This document shows positions 1 through 10,883 of a stretch of DNA of 64,000 nt, one piece after another. The notes beneath the pieces are model-generated. The model saw nothing but the letters and a program-made list of their open reading frames with translations, was not told the DNA's origin and searched no databases. Both the position numbers and the translations under genes were made by a program. The DNA is from Microbacterium karelineae (GTDB lineage Bacteria > Actinomycetota > Actinomycetes > Actinomycetales > Microbacteriaceae). Numbering within the stretch: position 1 is the first letter of the stretch; the number at the start of each line of letters is the position of its first letter. Where the stretch lies: assembly GCF_009745985.1 (NCBI RefSeq), contig NZ_WFIX01000191.1:434001-498000 (forward strand), written 5' to 3'.

Positions 1-3000
1 ACCGGCCGACACGCCGAGGATCCGGCATCCGCGGGCGCGGATCGACTGCGTCGTGTTGAGGGGGACGCCGAGCCGGACGTCGACGAGCGGGCGTACGACG
101 TCGACGAGCGGGCGTACGACGCCGACGACGAGATCTCCGCCATCGTCGCGGCCCTCGAGGAGCTCGACAGCGAGCCCGCGGGCGACGTGCTCGTGTTCCT
201 GCCCGGCGAGGCCGAGATCCGCGATGCCGCCGACGCCGTGCGCGGGGCGTTCGCGCACCAGGCCGCCCCGACCGAAGTCCTCCCCCTCTACGGGCGCCTC
301 AGCTCAGCCGAGCAGCACCGCGTGTTCGAGCCGTCGAAGGTCGCGGGCGTCCGGCGCCGCGTGATCATCGCCACGAACGTCGCCGAGACCTCGCTCACGG
401 TGCCCGGCATCAAATACGTCGTCGACGCCGGAACGGCCCGCATCTCGCGCTACGCGAGCCGCGCGAAGGTGCAGCGCCTGCCGATCGAGGCCATCTCGCA
501 GGCCTCGGCGCAGCAGCGATCGGGCCGCGCGGGGCGCACGAGCGACGGCATCGCGATCCGGCTCTACGCGCACGACGACTTCGCCCGGCGACCCGAGTTC
601 ACGGATCCCGAGATCCTGCGGACCTCGCTCGCCTCGGTCGTGCTGCAGATGCTGTCGCTGGGATTCGGCGACATCCAGTCGTTCCCCTTCCTCACCCCGC
701 CCGACTCGCGGGGCGTCAAGGCGGCCTTCGACCTGCTCACCGAGCTCGGCGCCGTCACGCTCGGGCGGGGCGCATCCGATCCCCGCCTCACGAAGATCGG
801 CTGGGAGATCGCCCGGCTGCCGATCGACCCGCGCTTCGCCCGCATGCTCGTCGAGGCGAACCGCACGGGCGTGACCGACGACGTGCTCGCGATCGTGGCG
901 GGCATGTCGATCCAGGACGTGCGCGAGCGACCCGAGGAGCGCCGCGGCGAGGCCGACGAGGCCCACGCGCGCTTCCGGGATCCGTCGAGCGATTTCCTCA
1001 CGCTGCTGAACCTCTGGAATCACCTGCGCGAGAAGCAGAAGGAGCTCGGGTCGAGCGCGTTCCGGCGGCTCGTGCGTGCCGAGTTCCTCAACTATGTGCG
1101 GGTGCGCGAGTGGTTCGACGTGCACCGCCAGCTGCGCTCGCTGACGCGGGATCTCGGTGGGCGCGGCGAGCGCCGTTCGAAGACCGAAGGACGTTCGCGC
1201 CGCGAGGGGCACGGCACGGGCTCCCCCGAGGGCGGCCATCCGCAGGGCGACGCGATCCACCGCGCGATCCTCGCGGGCCTCCTCAGCCAGATCGGCGTGC
1301 TCGACGAGCGCGACGCGAAGAAGCAGAAGGGATCCCGGCGGCCCGCGCCCGCGACGTTCCGCGGCGCGCGCGGCGTGACGTTCCAGGTCTTCCCCGGATC
1401 CGGGCTCAAGAAGGCGAGGCCGCAGGCCGTCATGGCCGCGGAGCTCGTCGAGACCTCGCGCCTGTTCGCCCGCACGGTGGCCGCGATCGACGTCGCGTGG
1501 GCCGAACAGCTCGCGGGCGACCTCGTGAAGCGGCAGGTCTCGGAGCCGCGCTGGTCGAAGGACGCGGGCGCCGCCGTCGCGAGCGAGAAGGTCACGCTCT
1601 TCGGCGTCGAGATCGTCTCGAGCCGCCGCGTGCAGTTCGCGCGCATCGACCGCCCCGCCGCGCGGGAGATGTTCGTGCGACACGCGCTCGTCGAGGGCGA
1701 GTGGGATCCGTCCCGGCTCGCGAAGCCCGTCGCGCGCTTCCTGCGTCAGAACGCCGACCTGCGCCGCCGCCTCGAGAAGCTGGAGGAGCGCGAGCGGCGC
1801 CGCGACATCCTGGCCGGAGACGAGGCGGTCTTCGCGTTCTACGACGCGCGGATCCCGGCGGACGTGTTCGACGTGCGCAGCTTCGAGGCGTGGTGGCGCG
1901 AGGAGCTCACGCGATCCCCCGAGCTGCTGACGATGCGCGAGGCCGACCTTCTGGACGGCGAGGCGACGACCGACGCCCGCGACTTCCCGACGCGCTGGAC
2001 GCAGGGCGACCAGACCCTGCACCTCGCGTATCGCTTCGAGCCCGGGGCGCCCGACGACGGGGTCACGGTCGTCGTGCCGCTGCCGCTGCTCGCGTCCCTG
2101 TGCCCCGACGGCTTCGACTGGCAGGTCCCGGGGCTGCGCGACGAGCTCATCACCGCCATGCTGAAGGCGCTGCCGAAGGCGATGCGCCGCCACGTCGTAC
2201 CGGCCGCCGACTGGGCGCGCACCTTCGCGGAGGAGCTCGACGGATCCGGCCCGGAGGACGCGGGCGGGCGGCCGGAGCGCGGCCTCGCGGAATCCCTCGC
2301 GCGGCTCGTGCAGCGGCAGGCGAACCAGCCGGTGACGGCGGACGACTTCGACATGGCGCGCGTGCCGTCGCACCTGACGATGTCTTTCCGCGCGGTCGAC
2401 CAGCGGGGCCGCGCCGCCGGATCCTCGCGCGACCTCGCGGAGCTGCAGTCGCGCCTGGCGGGGCGGGCGCGCGACTCCGTCGCCCAGCAGCTGGATCGCG
2501 CCGCCTCCCGCGCGCCGAAGGACGAGAGCCCCGCATCGCGCATCGCGCAGGCGCCGGCCGCCCCGAGCATCGAGCGCGCCGGCCTCGTCGACTGGACGTT
2601 CGGCGAGCTGCCGGCGCAGGTCGACACGAGGGTCGCGGGCGGCGTCGTGCGCGGCTACCCCGCGCTCGTCGACGAGAAGACGTCGGTCGCGGTCCGGGTC
2701 GAGGCGACGGCCGACGAGGCGGCCCGGCGCACCCGGTCGGGCCTGCGGCGCCTGCTGCTGCTCACGGTGCCGTCCCCCGTGTCCTACATCCAGGAGCACC
2801 TCTCGGCGCAGGAGAAGCTCGCGCTGGCGGCGGCGCCGTACCCCTCGGCGAAGGCCGTCATCGAGGACTGCCGCGCGGCGGTCGCCGACGCCGCCATCGC
2901 CCGCCACGGCGCCGTGCGCACGCGCGCGGACTTCGATCGGGTGCGGAACGAGGTGTCGGCCGGATCCGTCGACGACGTGTTCGAGGCCGTCTCGCTCGTC

Positions 3001-3426
3001 GCGAAGATCCTCACCGCCTGGCGGGAGGTCGAGCGCGCCATGAAGAAGGCGAACTCGATGACCCTGCTCGGCGCGCTCAACGACGTGCGCGGACAGCTCG
3101 AGGGGCTCGTGCACGCCGGCTTCGTGCGCGAGACGGGCCTCGATCGGCTCCGCCACGTGCCGCGGTACCTCGAGGGAGCACGCGTCCGGCTCGAGGCGCT
3201 CCCCGACAATCCGGGGCGCGACAGGGCGTGGATGACCGAGTTCGAGCGCGCACACCAGGCGTTCGTCGACGCGGGCGGCGCGATCCCCCTCCCCGAGGAT
3301 GCGGACGAGCGCCTCGTCCGCGCCCGCTGGATGCTCGAGGAGCTGCGCGTGGGTCTCTTCGCCCAGCGGCTCGGCACGGCGGAGACGGTGTCGGTGCAGC
3401 GCGTCGCGAAGGTGCTGCGCGGCTGA
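1..3426 (+). CDS. hrpA: ATP-dependent RNA helicase HrpA, 3' part (5' end outside window)
   Basis: The reading frame is open from base 1, so the gene starts upstream of the window; about 1141 codons are visible. HrpA is a DEAH-box RNA helicase acting on mRNA and ribosomes in the cytoplasm. The N-terminal ATPase motifs are missing here. The second RecA-like domain is clear: VLVFLPGEAEIRDA (motif IV, from 187), TNVAETSLTVPGIKYVVDAG (motif V, near 375) and QRSGRAGR (motif VI, 514-537). A helicase-associated/OB-fold region and a long C-terminal region of the DUF3418 type follow, as in bacterial HrpA of about 1300 residues. An unusual acidic insert before motif IV carries VDERAYD twice, encoded by a perfect 21-bp tandem duplication. 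The gene stands alone; the next gene has its own promoter. Confidence 0.95.
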   Translation, partial: TGRHAEDPASAGADRLRRVEGDAEPDVDERAYDVDERAYDADDEISAIVAALEELDSEPAGDVLVFLPGEAEIRDAADAVRGAFAHQAAPTEVLPLYGRLSSAEQHRVFEPSKVAGVRRRVIIATNVAETSLTVPGIKYVVDAGTARISRYASRAKVQRLPIEAISQASAQQRSGRAGRTSDGIAIRLYAHDDFARRPEFTDPEILRTSLASVVLQMLSLGFGDIQSFPFLTPPDSRGVKAAFDLLTELGAVTLGRGASDPRLTKIGWEIARLPIDPRFARMLVEANRTGVTDDVLAIVAGMSIQDVRERPEERRGEADEAHARFRDPSSDFLTLLNLWNHLREKQKELGSSAFRRLVRAEFLNYVRVREWFDVHRQLRSLTRDLGGRGERRSKTEGRSRREGHGTGSPEGGHPQGDAIHRAILAGLLSQIGVLDERDAKKQKGSRRPAPATFRGARGVTFQVFPGSGLKKARPQAVMAAELVETSRLFARTVAAIDVAWAEQLAGDLVKRQVSEPRWSKDAGAAVASEKVTLFGVEIVSSRRVQFARIDRPAAREMFVRHALVEGEWDPSRLAKPVARFLRQNADLRRRLEKLEERERRRDILAGDEAVFAFYDARIPADVFDVRSFEAWWREELTRSPELLTMREADLLDGEATTDARDFPTRWTQGDQTLHLAYRFEPGAPDDGVTVVVPLPLLASLCPDGFDWQVPGLRDELITAMLKALPKAMRRHVVPAADWARTFAEELDGSGPEDAGGRPERGLAESLARLVQRQANQPVTADDFDMARVPSHLTMSFRAVDQRGRAAGSSRDLAELQSRLAGRARDSVAQQLDRAASRAPKDESPASRIAQAPAAPSIERAGLVDWTFGELPAQVDTRVAGGVVRGYPALVDEKTSVAVRVEATADEAARRTRSGLRRLLLLTVPSPVSYIQEHLSAQEKLALAAAPYPSAKAVIEDCRAAVADAAIARHGAVRTRADFDRVRNEVSAGSVDDVFEAVSLVAKILTAWREVERAMKKANSMTLLGALNDVRGQLEGLVHAGFVRETGLDRLRHVPRYLEGARVRLEALPDNPGRDRAWMTEFERAHQAFVDAGGAIPLPEDADERLVRARWMLEELRVGLFAQRLGTAETVSVQRVAKVLRG
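79..120 (+). repeat. Perfect 21-bp tandem duplication inside hrpA
   Basis: Bases 79-99 and 100-120 are identical and in frame, giving VDERAYD twice in a charged linker ahead of helicase motif IV. A recent in-frame expansion in a tolerant surface loop is the simplest reading. Confidence 0.9.
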
Positions 3427-3446
3427 GATCGACGGATGATGACCCC

Positions 3447-3475
3447 TTGATTCTCGAATCTCCGTTCGATAGAAT
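3447..3475 (+). promoter_or_regulatory. Sigma70-type promoter with an embedded SOS (LexA) box
   Basis: TTGATT (3447-3452) and TAGAAT (3470-3475) are separated by exactly 17 bp. The spacer contains TCGAATCTCCGTTCGA (3454-3469), which differs at one position from the actinobacterial LexA box TCGAAC-N4-GTTCGA. The start codon at 3482 lies 6 nt after the -10 box, where transcription should begin, so the mRNA is probably leaderless. LexA binding between -35 and -10 would block the promoter. Confidence 0.75.
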
Positions 3476-3481
3476 CTGGTC

Positions 3482-5191
3482 ATGGACGGTCGCACATTCG
3501 AAGATAAGATCTCCGGGATGACCCCGGATGAGGTCTCCTTCGCGCGTGGTCTCGTCGATCAGCTCGTCGACATCGACCGGCAGATCGCGGCCCTGCAGGG
3601 CCAGCGCTCCGTCGTCACGGCCGAGCTCGCGCGCATCGCGCAGGAGCAGGGCGAGCGCGAGAACGCCGAGCACGGCCCCGAGTATGCGCGCCGCGCGATG
3701 GCGGCCGAGATCGCCGCGGCGACCCGGGTGCATCCGGCGACGGCGAACGCGATGATGGGCGACGCGGAGACGCTCACAGAGGGGTTCCCCGCGGCGCTCG
3801 AGGCGCTCCGAGAGGGGCGGATCTCGAAGCGGCACGCCGACGTCATCGTCGACGCGGGCCGTTCGCTCGACGACGACGACCGCTCCCTCTTCGACGACGC
3901 GGCCGTCGAACTCGCCGCGACCCGCACGCCGGGCGATCTCGGCCGACTCGCGAAGGTCGCGGCCGATCGGCTCGCGCAGACCTCCCTGCGCGAGCGCCAC
4001 CGGGCGGCCCGCGCGGGGCGGCGCGTCGTCATGACCGAGCGTGAGGACGGCATGAGCGAGCTCTGGGCGTTCCTGCCCACGCTCGAGGCGCGCGCGATCC
4101 GCGACCGGCTCACCCAGATGGGCCGCGCGCTCACGGCCGACCGCCGGCGGGCGCGGAGGTCCCAGAACCCGGACGGCGCCTCGGAGGGTGTCCCGACGGA
4201 TCGCGCCTCGGAGGGTGCTGTGGCGGATCGCGCCACGGCGGGCGTCGCCGCAACCGACGAGCGGACGCTCGACCAGCTGCGTGCCGACCTCCTCACGGAT
4301 CTGCTGCTCACGTCGGCCCCGACGGGGCACCGGCTGCACACCGCCGGCACGACCGAGACGCTCGCGAGCATCCGGGCGACGGTGCAGGTGACGATCCCCG
4401 CGACGATGATCCTCGATCCCGACGAGGGGACGAGCTGGATCGACGAGGGCGCCCTCTGCTCCCCCGACGGCGCGCGGCAACGGGCCGGCTCAGCGACGGG
4501 CTGGGATCGCCTGTTCGTAGAGTCCGACACGGGCGAGATCCTCTCGACCGATCACTATCGCCCGACGGCGTCCCAGCGACGGCGACTCATCGGGAGGGAC
4601 GTGACCTGCCGGTTCCCGGGGTGCACGGTGCCCGCGCGCAAGGCCGATCTCGACCACACGTTCGACTTCGCGAGAGGCGGGCCGACAGCGGTGGGGAACC
4701 TCTCCGCCCTCTGCGAGTCGCACCACATGATGAAGCATCACTCGGGATGGCGCGTCGAGCAGGTCGCGGGCGGCGTCCTCGAGTGGACGAGCCCGACAGG
4801 CCGTGTCCACCGAGACGAGCCGCCCAGCCGAGTCTTCTTCGCCGACTCCCCCGGCAAGGAGACTCCGGCGGCCACGGACCCCGCAGCACCCGCGAAGAGA
4901 ATCGCGCCCGCGGAATGCCCAGAGGCCGCAGACCGCGCCGAGGCCGCCGTACCCGCGAAGCGCTCGACGCGTGCGGAGGTCGCGGGCCGCGCAGATCACG
5001 GCGAGCCGGTGAGGCGCGCGGCGGAACCTCGTCGGCGCGCCGATGGGGAGATCGCCCCGCTGGTCGCCTCGGCACTCGAGGGCTACGCCCTGCACCTCGT
5101 TCTGGCTGCGACGGGAGGAGATCTGACGACCACCGACACGGACGGCCCGCGCATCGACCTCATGCGCGTCCCGGAGCGCCTCGCCACCTGA
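3482..5191 (+). CDS. DUF222 / HNH endonuclease (13E12 repeat family)
   Basis: A 569-residue protein. Residues about 15-330 match the helical DUF222 region, and a C-terminal HNH module follows (about residues 370-430): CRFPGC, then DLDHTFDFARGG and LCESHHMMKHH. These supply the zinc-finger-like cysteines, the catalytic His and the metal ligands of HNH nucleases. Its cellular role is unknown; members are multicopy in actinobacteria, and several in Mycobacterium tuberculosis are under LexA control. The start at 3482 is chosen because the -10 box TAGAAT ends 6 nt before it and no ribosome binding site is visible. Three imperfect 27-bp repeats encode ASEGVPTDR-like units between DUF222 and HNH. 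The tail after residue 450 is low-complexity, rich in Ala, Pro, Arg and Glu. Confidence 0.9.
   Translation: MDGRTFEDKISGMTPDEVSFARGLVDQLVDIDRQIAALQGQRSVVTAELARIAQEQGERENAEHGPEYARRAMAAEIAAATRVHPATANAMMGDAETLTEGFPAALEALREGRISKRHADVIVDAGRSLDDDDRSLFDDAAVELAATRTPGDLGRLAKVAADRLAQTSLRERHRAARAGRRVVMTEREDGMSELWAFLPTLEARAIRDRLTQMGRALTADRRRARRSQNPDGASEGVPTDRASEGAVADRATAGVAATDERTLDQLRADLLTDLLLTSAPTGHRLHTAGTTETLASIRATVQVTIPATMILDPDEGTSWIDEGALCSPDGARQRAGSATGWDRLFVESDTGEILSTDHYRPTASQRRRLIGRDVTCRFPGCTVPARKADLDHTFDFARGGPTAVGNLSALCESHHMMKHHSGWRVEQVAGGVLEWTSPTGRVHRDEPPSRVFFADSPGKETPAATDPAAPAKRIAPAECPEAADRAEAAVPAKRSTRAEVAGRADHGEPVRRAAEPRRRADGEIAPLVASALEGYALHLVLAATGGDLTTTDTDGPRIDLMRVPERLAT
4178..4258 (+). repeat. 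Three imperfect 27-bp tandem repeats in the HNH gene
   Basis: Units 4178-4204, 4205-4231 and 4232-4258 encode ASEGVPTDR, ASEGAVADR and ATAGVAATD. They sit in the linker between the DUF222 and HNH parts and keep the reading frame. Confidence 0.75.
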
Positions 5192-6099
5192 CGGCGACAG
5201 GGCCCCGAGACCCGACGACCACCAACACGATCCACCCGCACAACGACCCCACACACACGTTCCGAGGCTCCTCGCCCCCTGACGCCAGCAGGGGCGGAGC
5301 AACCCTGCGGTCACCACGACTTCACCGACTCGTGCGTCGGCTTCGTGCGAATCGGTCTCATACAGATCGGCCTCATATCGCTCCTGGCCGCCTCGCCACG
5401 CGAGCGCGGCGGGGCGCGGAGATCCGACGCCCCCGGCGCCACCGGTCCGTCCATCAACCTCACGCGAATCGCCCTCCTGCGAATCCCGCGATCCTCGCGA
5501 CCTGACCACGGTGTGGCGCGGACAGCGGAGCGCGCATGCCCCGGCCTCCTGCTCGCGCCTCCTCGCTCAGGGCCCGGCGCGACCGAGTCGGCGACACGGC
5601 AACGCAGCGCGGAGTCGCCGCGCGGCGGAGCGGACCACTGCCTGGGCGGCGAACGACGGGACAGAAGCCCTGCGAACGACGTCGCATACCGAACCCTGGC
5701 GGCGGCGCAGCGACCCGGCGAACACGCGAGCGCGGCCAGACCGAGATCCGAGCGCGCCAGTCGATCATCGATCGAGTGCTCGCCGCCCTCACCCCGGAGC
5801 GCCCCGCGCTGCGTCTCGCCGCGGCGAAGGTCGTCGGAAAGACGGCGACGGCGTCATGCCGATCACGCCAGTCGTTCGACCTCGACCACCCGGCGGTCTC
5901 GAACGAGCGCTCGCCGTTTCTCACCGCATCCTCGACGGACGCCGTCCCGTCCTCCTCGATGAGCGGCAGCGGATGCCTGAGAAGTGAGACCTCGTGCGAC
6001 GGCGGGCCGATGATGGTCTCGGCCCCGGCGACCGCGAACGCTGACGACGTCCGCCACCTCCACCGGCTCCGTGCGCGTCTCGTCGGCCGACTGACCGCC

Positions 6100-6135
6100 G
6101 TGATCGCCGTGATCGCCGTGATCGCCGTGATCGCC
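6100..6135. repeat. Four perfect copies of a 9-bp tandem repeat
   Basis: GTGATCGCC occurs four times in a row in the non-coding stretch about 115 bp upstream of the acyltransferase start. It is too short and too regular to be a CRISPR array. No function is apparent. Confidence 0.85.
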
Positions 6136-6236
6136 GTCACGACCGGGCTCCTCCGCGCATCAGCGACACGATCCGGGCATGTCTGCCCCGGCCTCCGCGC
6201 TCCGCGTGGTCAGCCGTGTCGCAGGCACCCCGCCCC

Positions 6237-6242
6237 TAGAAT
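6237..6242 (+). promoter_or_regulatory. -10 box TAGAAT of the acyltransferase gene (leaderless type)
   Basis: TAGAAT ends 7 nt before the ATG at 6250, placing the likely transcription start at the start codon. No clear -35 element is seen. Confidence 0.55.
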
Positions 6243-6249
6243 CGATCCG

Positions 6250-8310
6250 ATGTCCGGTTCCGCCTCCTCCCCTCCGCGCGCGCCGCAGCGCCGTGACATC
6301 CAGGGGCTGCGCGCGATCGCGGTGCTCGCCGTCATCGCCGCGCACGTGCTGCACGCGCCGGCCGGCGGCTTCGTCGGCGTCGACGTCTTCTTCGTCATCT
6401 CGGGCTTCCTCATCACGGGCCTGCTGCTGCGGGAGACTGACCGCTCGGGCACGATCTCGTTCCGACGGTTCTACGAGCGGCGCGCCAAGCGGATCCTCCC
6501 GGCTGCGGCCGTCGTCCTCGCCGCGACCGTCACGGCCGCCTTCGTGCTGCTCGGCCGTGCCGATGCGCGCGAGGTCGCGGTCGACGCGGGCTTCAGCGCG
6601 ATCTTCTTCGGCAACTGGCGCTTCGCGGCGCAGGGCGTCGACTACTTCGAGCAGGGCACCCCGCCCTCTCCCCTGCAGCATTTCTGGTCGCTCGGCGTCG
6701 AGGAGCAGTTCTACCTCGTCTGGCCGTGGGTGATGCTGCTCGTCGTCGTGCTCGCCGCGCGCCGCACCGCGTGGAGCCGGATCCGCGTGCGCCGGCTCAC
6801 CCGCACGCTCATCGCCGTCCTCAGCGTCGCGTCGTTCGCGTGGGCGCTCGTCGAGACCCAGTCGAACCCGACCTTCGCCTACTTCTCGACCTTCTCTCGG
6901 GCGTGGGAGCTGGGCATCGGGGCGCTCATCGCGTTCCTGCCGCGCCTCCCGCTCGCCCCTGCCTGGCGGCGCGCCCTCGCCTGGGTCGGGCTCGTCGGGA
7001 TCGCCGTCTCGCTCGTCGTCGTGTCGGAGTCGTCGCCCGCCTGGCCCGCGCCGCTCGGCCTGCTGCCCGTGATCAGCGCGGCCCTCGTGCTCGTCGCGGG
7101 CAACGACGACGCGGGGTTCCGCCCGCCGTGGCTCCTCACGAACCGGGTCGCGACCTACCTCGGCGACATCTCGTACAGCCTCTACCTGTGGCACTTCCCG
7201 GCCGCGATCCTGCTGCTGACGCTCGCTCCGGAGGGCTCGCCGACGTATATCGCCCTCGCGCTCGGGCTGACGCTCACCCTGTCGGTGCTGACCTACCACC
7301 TCGTCGAGACCCCCGCCCGCCACGCGACGTGGTTCCGCTGGCGCGGCGGACGGATCCGCGGGGCGACCCGCGCATGGATCCCCACTCTCGCGGCGCTCGC
7401 GATCGTCGCCGCCTGCGGCACCGCGGGGTTCGCCGCCGTCTCGCAGATGCGCGGCGCCGGCGCCGAGGTCGCCGCACCGCAGACCCTCTCCCCGGACGGC
7501 GAGGTGCCGGATGGCGAGATCGACTGCCGCGGCGCCGGATCCGTCCTGCATCCCGACGCGTGCGCCGACGCGAGCTTCGACGCCCTCTCGCCCGCGCCCG
7601 ACGCCCTCACGCAGGACACGGGCGACGCCTACTCCTGCTACATGCTCGCGAACGTCCCGCTCGAGAGCTGCACCCACGGATCCGAGGACGAGGACGCGAC
7701 GCGGGTCGCGCTCGTCGGCGACAGCCACGCCGCGGCGCTCCTGCCCGCCCTCGAGCCGCAGCTCGCCGCCCTCGGCTGGTCGCTCGACACGTTCGTCGGC
7801 CGCGGCTGCACGCTCATGGATCCGCCGGATCAGGCGACCGACTGCGACGAGGCGCGCCCCGACATCGACGCGCGCCTCTCGTCGGGCGAGTACGACCTCG
7901 TGATCGCGACATCCACGCGCCGATGGGAGACGCCGCTGTCCTTCCACCAGTCGGCGATCGAGCGGATCCGCGAGGCCGGCACGCGCGTCGTCGTCGTGCG
8001 CGACAACCCGCTGCCCGACGAGGCGTCGATCGCGTGCACGACACGGCTCGGCCAGACGGCCGACAGCGAGTGCGCCACTGAGGCCGACGTGGCCCTCGCG
8101 CACCCGCATTCGCTGGCCGACGCCGCCGACGAGATCGGCGTGCCCGTCGTCGACCTGACCGAGCTGTACTGCGCGGACGGATCCTGCGACGGGATCATCG
8201 GCGGGGTGCTCGTGTACCGCGATGCCGCGGGGCACATCACCCAGACCTGGGCGCGCACTCTCAGCGCGACGCTCACGAGCGCGATCGTCGAGGCCTCAGA
8301 CGCCGACTGA
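6250..8310 (+). CDS. Acyltransferase 3 (OafA/YrhL type) with C-terminal SGNH domain
   Basis: A 686-residue integral membrane O-acyltransferase likely to acetylate a cell-surface glycan. The start at 6250 is chosen because RDIQGLRAIAVLAVIAAHV, the family's N-terminal signature with its His, begins about 15 residues in, and a -10 box ends 7 nt upstream. The family motif GGFVGVDVFFVISGFLITG follows, then about ten membrane segments up to residue 400. The extracytoplasmic SGNH domain starts near residue 485 with GDSHA and ends with a DxxH motif (DAAGH). The same acyltransferase-SGNH architecture transfers acetyl groups in peptidoglycan or polysaccharide O-acetylation; the substrate here cannot be told. 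An in-frame extension as far back as 5536 exists but is non-family sequence and was not used. Confidence 0.88.
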   Translation: MSGSASSPPRAPQRRDIQGLRAIAVLAVIAAHVLHAPAGGFVGVDVFFVISGFLITGLLLRETDRSGTISFRRFYERRAKRILPAAAVVLAATVTAAFVLLGRADAREVAVDAGFSAIFFGNWRFAAQGVDYFEQGTPPSPLQHFWSLGVEEQFYLVWPWVMLLVVVLAARRTAWSRIRVRRLTRTLIAVLSVASFAWALVETQSNPTFAYFSTFSRAWELGIGALIAFLPRLPLAPAWRRALAWVGLVGIAVSLVVVSESSPAWPAPLGLLPVISAALVLVAGNDDAGFRPPWLLTNRVATYLGDISYSLYLWHFPAAILLLTLAPEGSPTYIALALGLTLTLSVLTYHLVETPARHATWFRWRGGRIRGATRAWIPTLAALAIVAACGTAGFAAVSQMRGAGAEVAAPQTLSPDGEVPDGEIDCRGAGSVLHPDACADASFDALSPAPDALTQDTGDAYSCYMLANVPLESCTHGSEDEDATRVALVGDSHAAALLPALEPQLAALGWSLDTFVGRGCTLMDPPDQATDCDEARPDIDARLSSGEYDLVIATSTRRWETPLSFHQSAIERIREAGTRVVVVRDNPLPDEASIACTTRLGQTADSECATEADVALAHPHSLADAADEIGVPVVDLTELYCADGSCDGIIGGVLVYRDAAGHITQTWARTLSATLTSAIVEASDAD

Positions 8311-10620
<2,310 letters not shown>

Positions 10621-10626
10621 GCCACC

Positions 10627-10674
10627 GAGGATGAAGGCCCCGATCTCCGCCAGGAGATCGGGGCCTTCATCCTC
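10627..10674 (+). terminator. Intrinsic terminator after icd
   Basis: A perfect 22-bp inverted repeat (arms 10627-10648 and 10653-10674, loop GCCA) starts 6 nt after the icd stop. There is no long T-tract, which is common in high-GC actinobacteria. The stem is symmetric and could act on both strands. Confidence 0.85.
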
Positions 10675-10721
10675 TCCCCTCCCACCCGGGATGCGCACCC
10701 TCACACGCCCACGCGAGCGAA

Positions 10722-10809
10722 GCGGTCCCTTCCGTCCGGACGCTGGCTCGGGTCTGGCGGGCAGGCGAGGAACGAGCCTGCGGGATCGCGTCCGGACGGA
10801 AGGGACCGC
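10722..10809. repeat. 88-bp element bounded by perfect 22-bp inverted repeats
   Basis: Arms 10722-10743 and 10788-10809 are perfect reverse complements around a 44-bp centre that itself holds shorter pairs (GGCTCG/CGAGCC and GCAGGC/GCCTGC). It lies between icd and the next gene, 48 bp after the icd terminator. It may be a second terminator or a copy of a dispersed palindromic element; one copy is seen in this window. Confidence 0.75.
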
Positions 10810-10871
10810 GCAGCGGTCACAGATCAGATCGAGACGAACGAAGACGGATCGAGACAGGACCAGCGCCCCGA

Positions 10872-10877
10872 TAGGCT
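10872..10877 (+). promoter_or_regulatory. -10 box TAGGCT, leaderless type
   Basis: TAGGCT ends 6 nt before the ATG at 10884, so the start codon probably coincides with the transcription start. No ribosome binding site is seen. Confidence 0.55.
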
Positions 10878-10883
10878 CGCCCC

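Larger units (their letters stand above)
5192..6249. other. 1.06-kb stretch with no convincing gene
   Basis: Several long open frames cross this stretch on both strands, but their proteins are arginine/serine/alanine-rich with no recognisable domain. Two pieces (about 5345-5395 and 5453-5502) resemble the last codons of the HNH gene: the reading GPSINLTRI with a following tga echoes GPRIDLMRV at its C-terminus. The stretch may therefore hold decayed copies of that gene's tail. It also contains a 9-bp tandem repeat at 6100-6135. No RNA gene or insertion sequence was recognised. Confidence 0.5.

Noticed and set aside
304-3495. Very long open frame antisense to hrpA (minus strand)
   Set aside because: Its translation is Arg/Glu/Leu-rich with no domain; it mirrors the GC-rich codon pattern of hrpA.
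3482-5191. HNH gene as part of a mobile intron or insertion sequence
   Set aside because: No reverse transcriptase, transposase, terminal inverted repeats or target duplications flank it; the DUF222 part marks the 13E12 family.
6100-6135. Considered as a CRISPR array or origin iterons
   Set aside because: Repeats are 9 bp, head to tail without spacers, and only four copies; no dnaA or cas genes are nearby.
5460-6140. 226-codon minus-strand frame in the gene-free stretch
   Set aside because: No domain, no binding site, and a MTAITAITAITAI start that is only the 9-bp repeat read in reverse.
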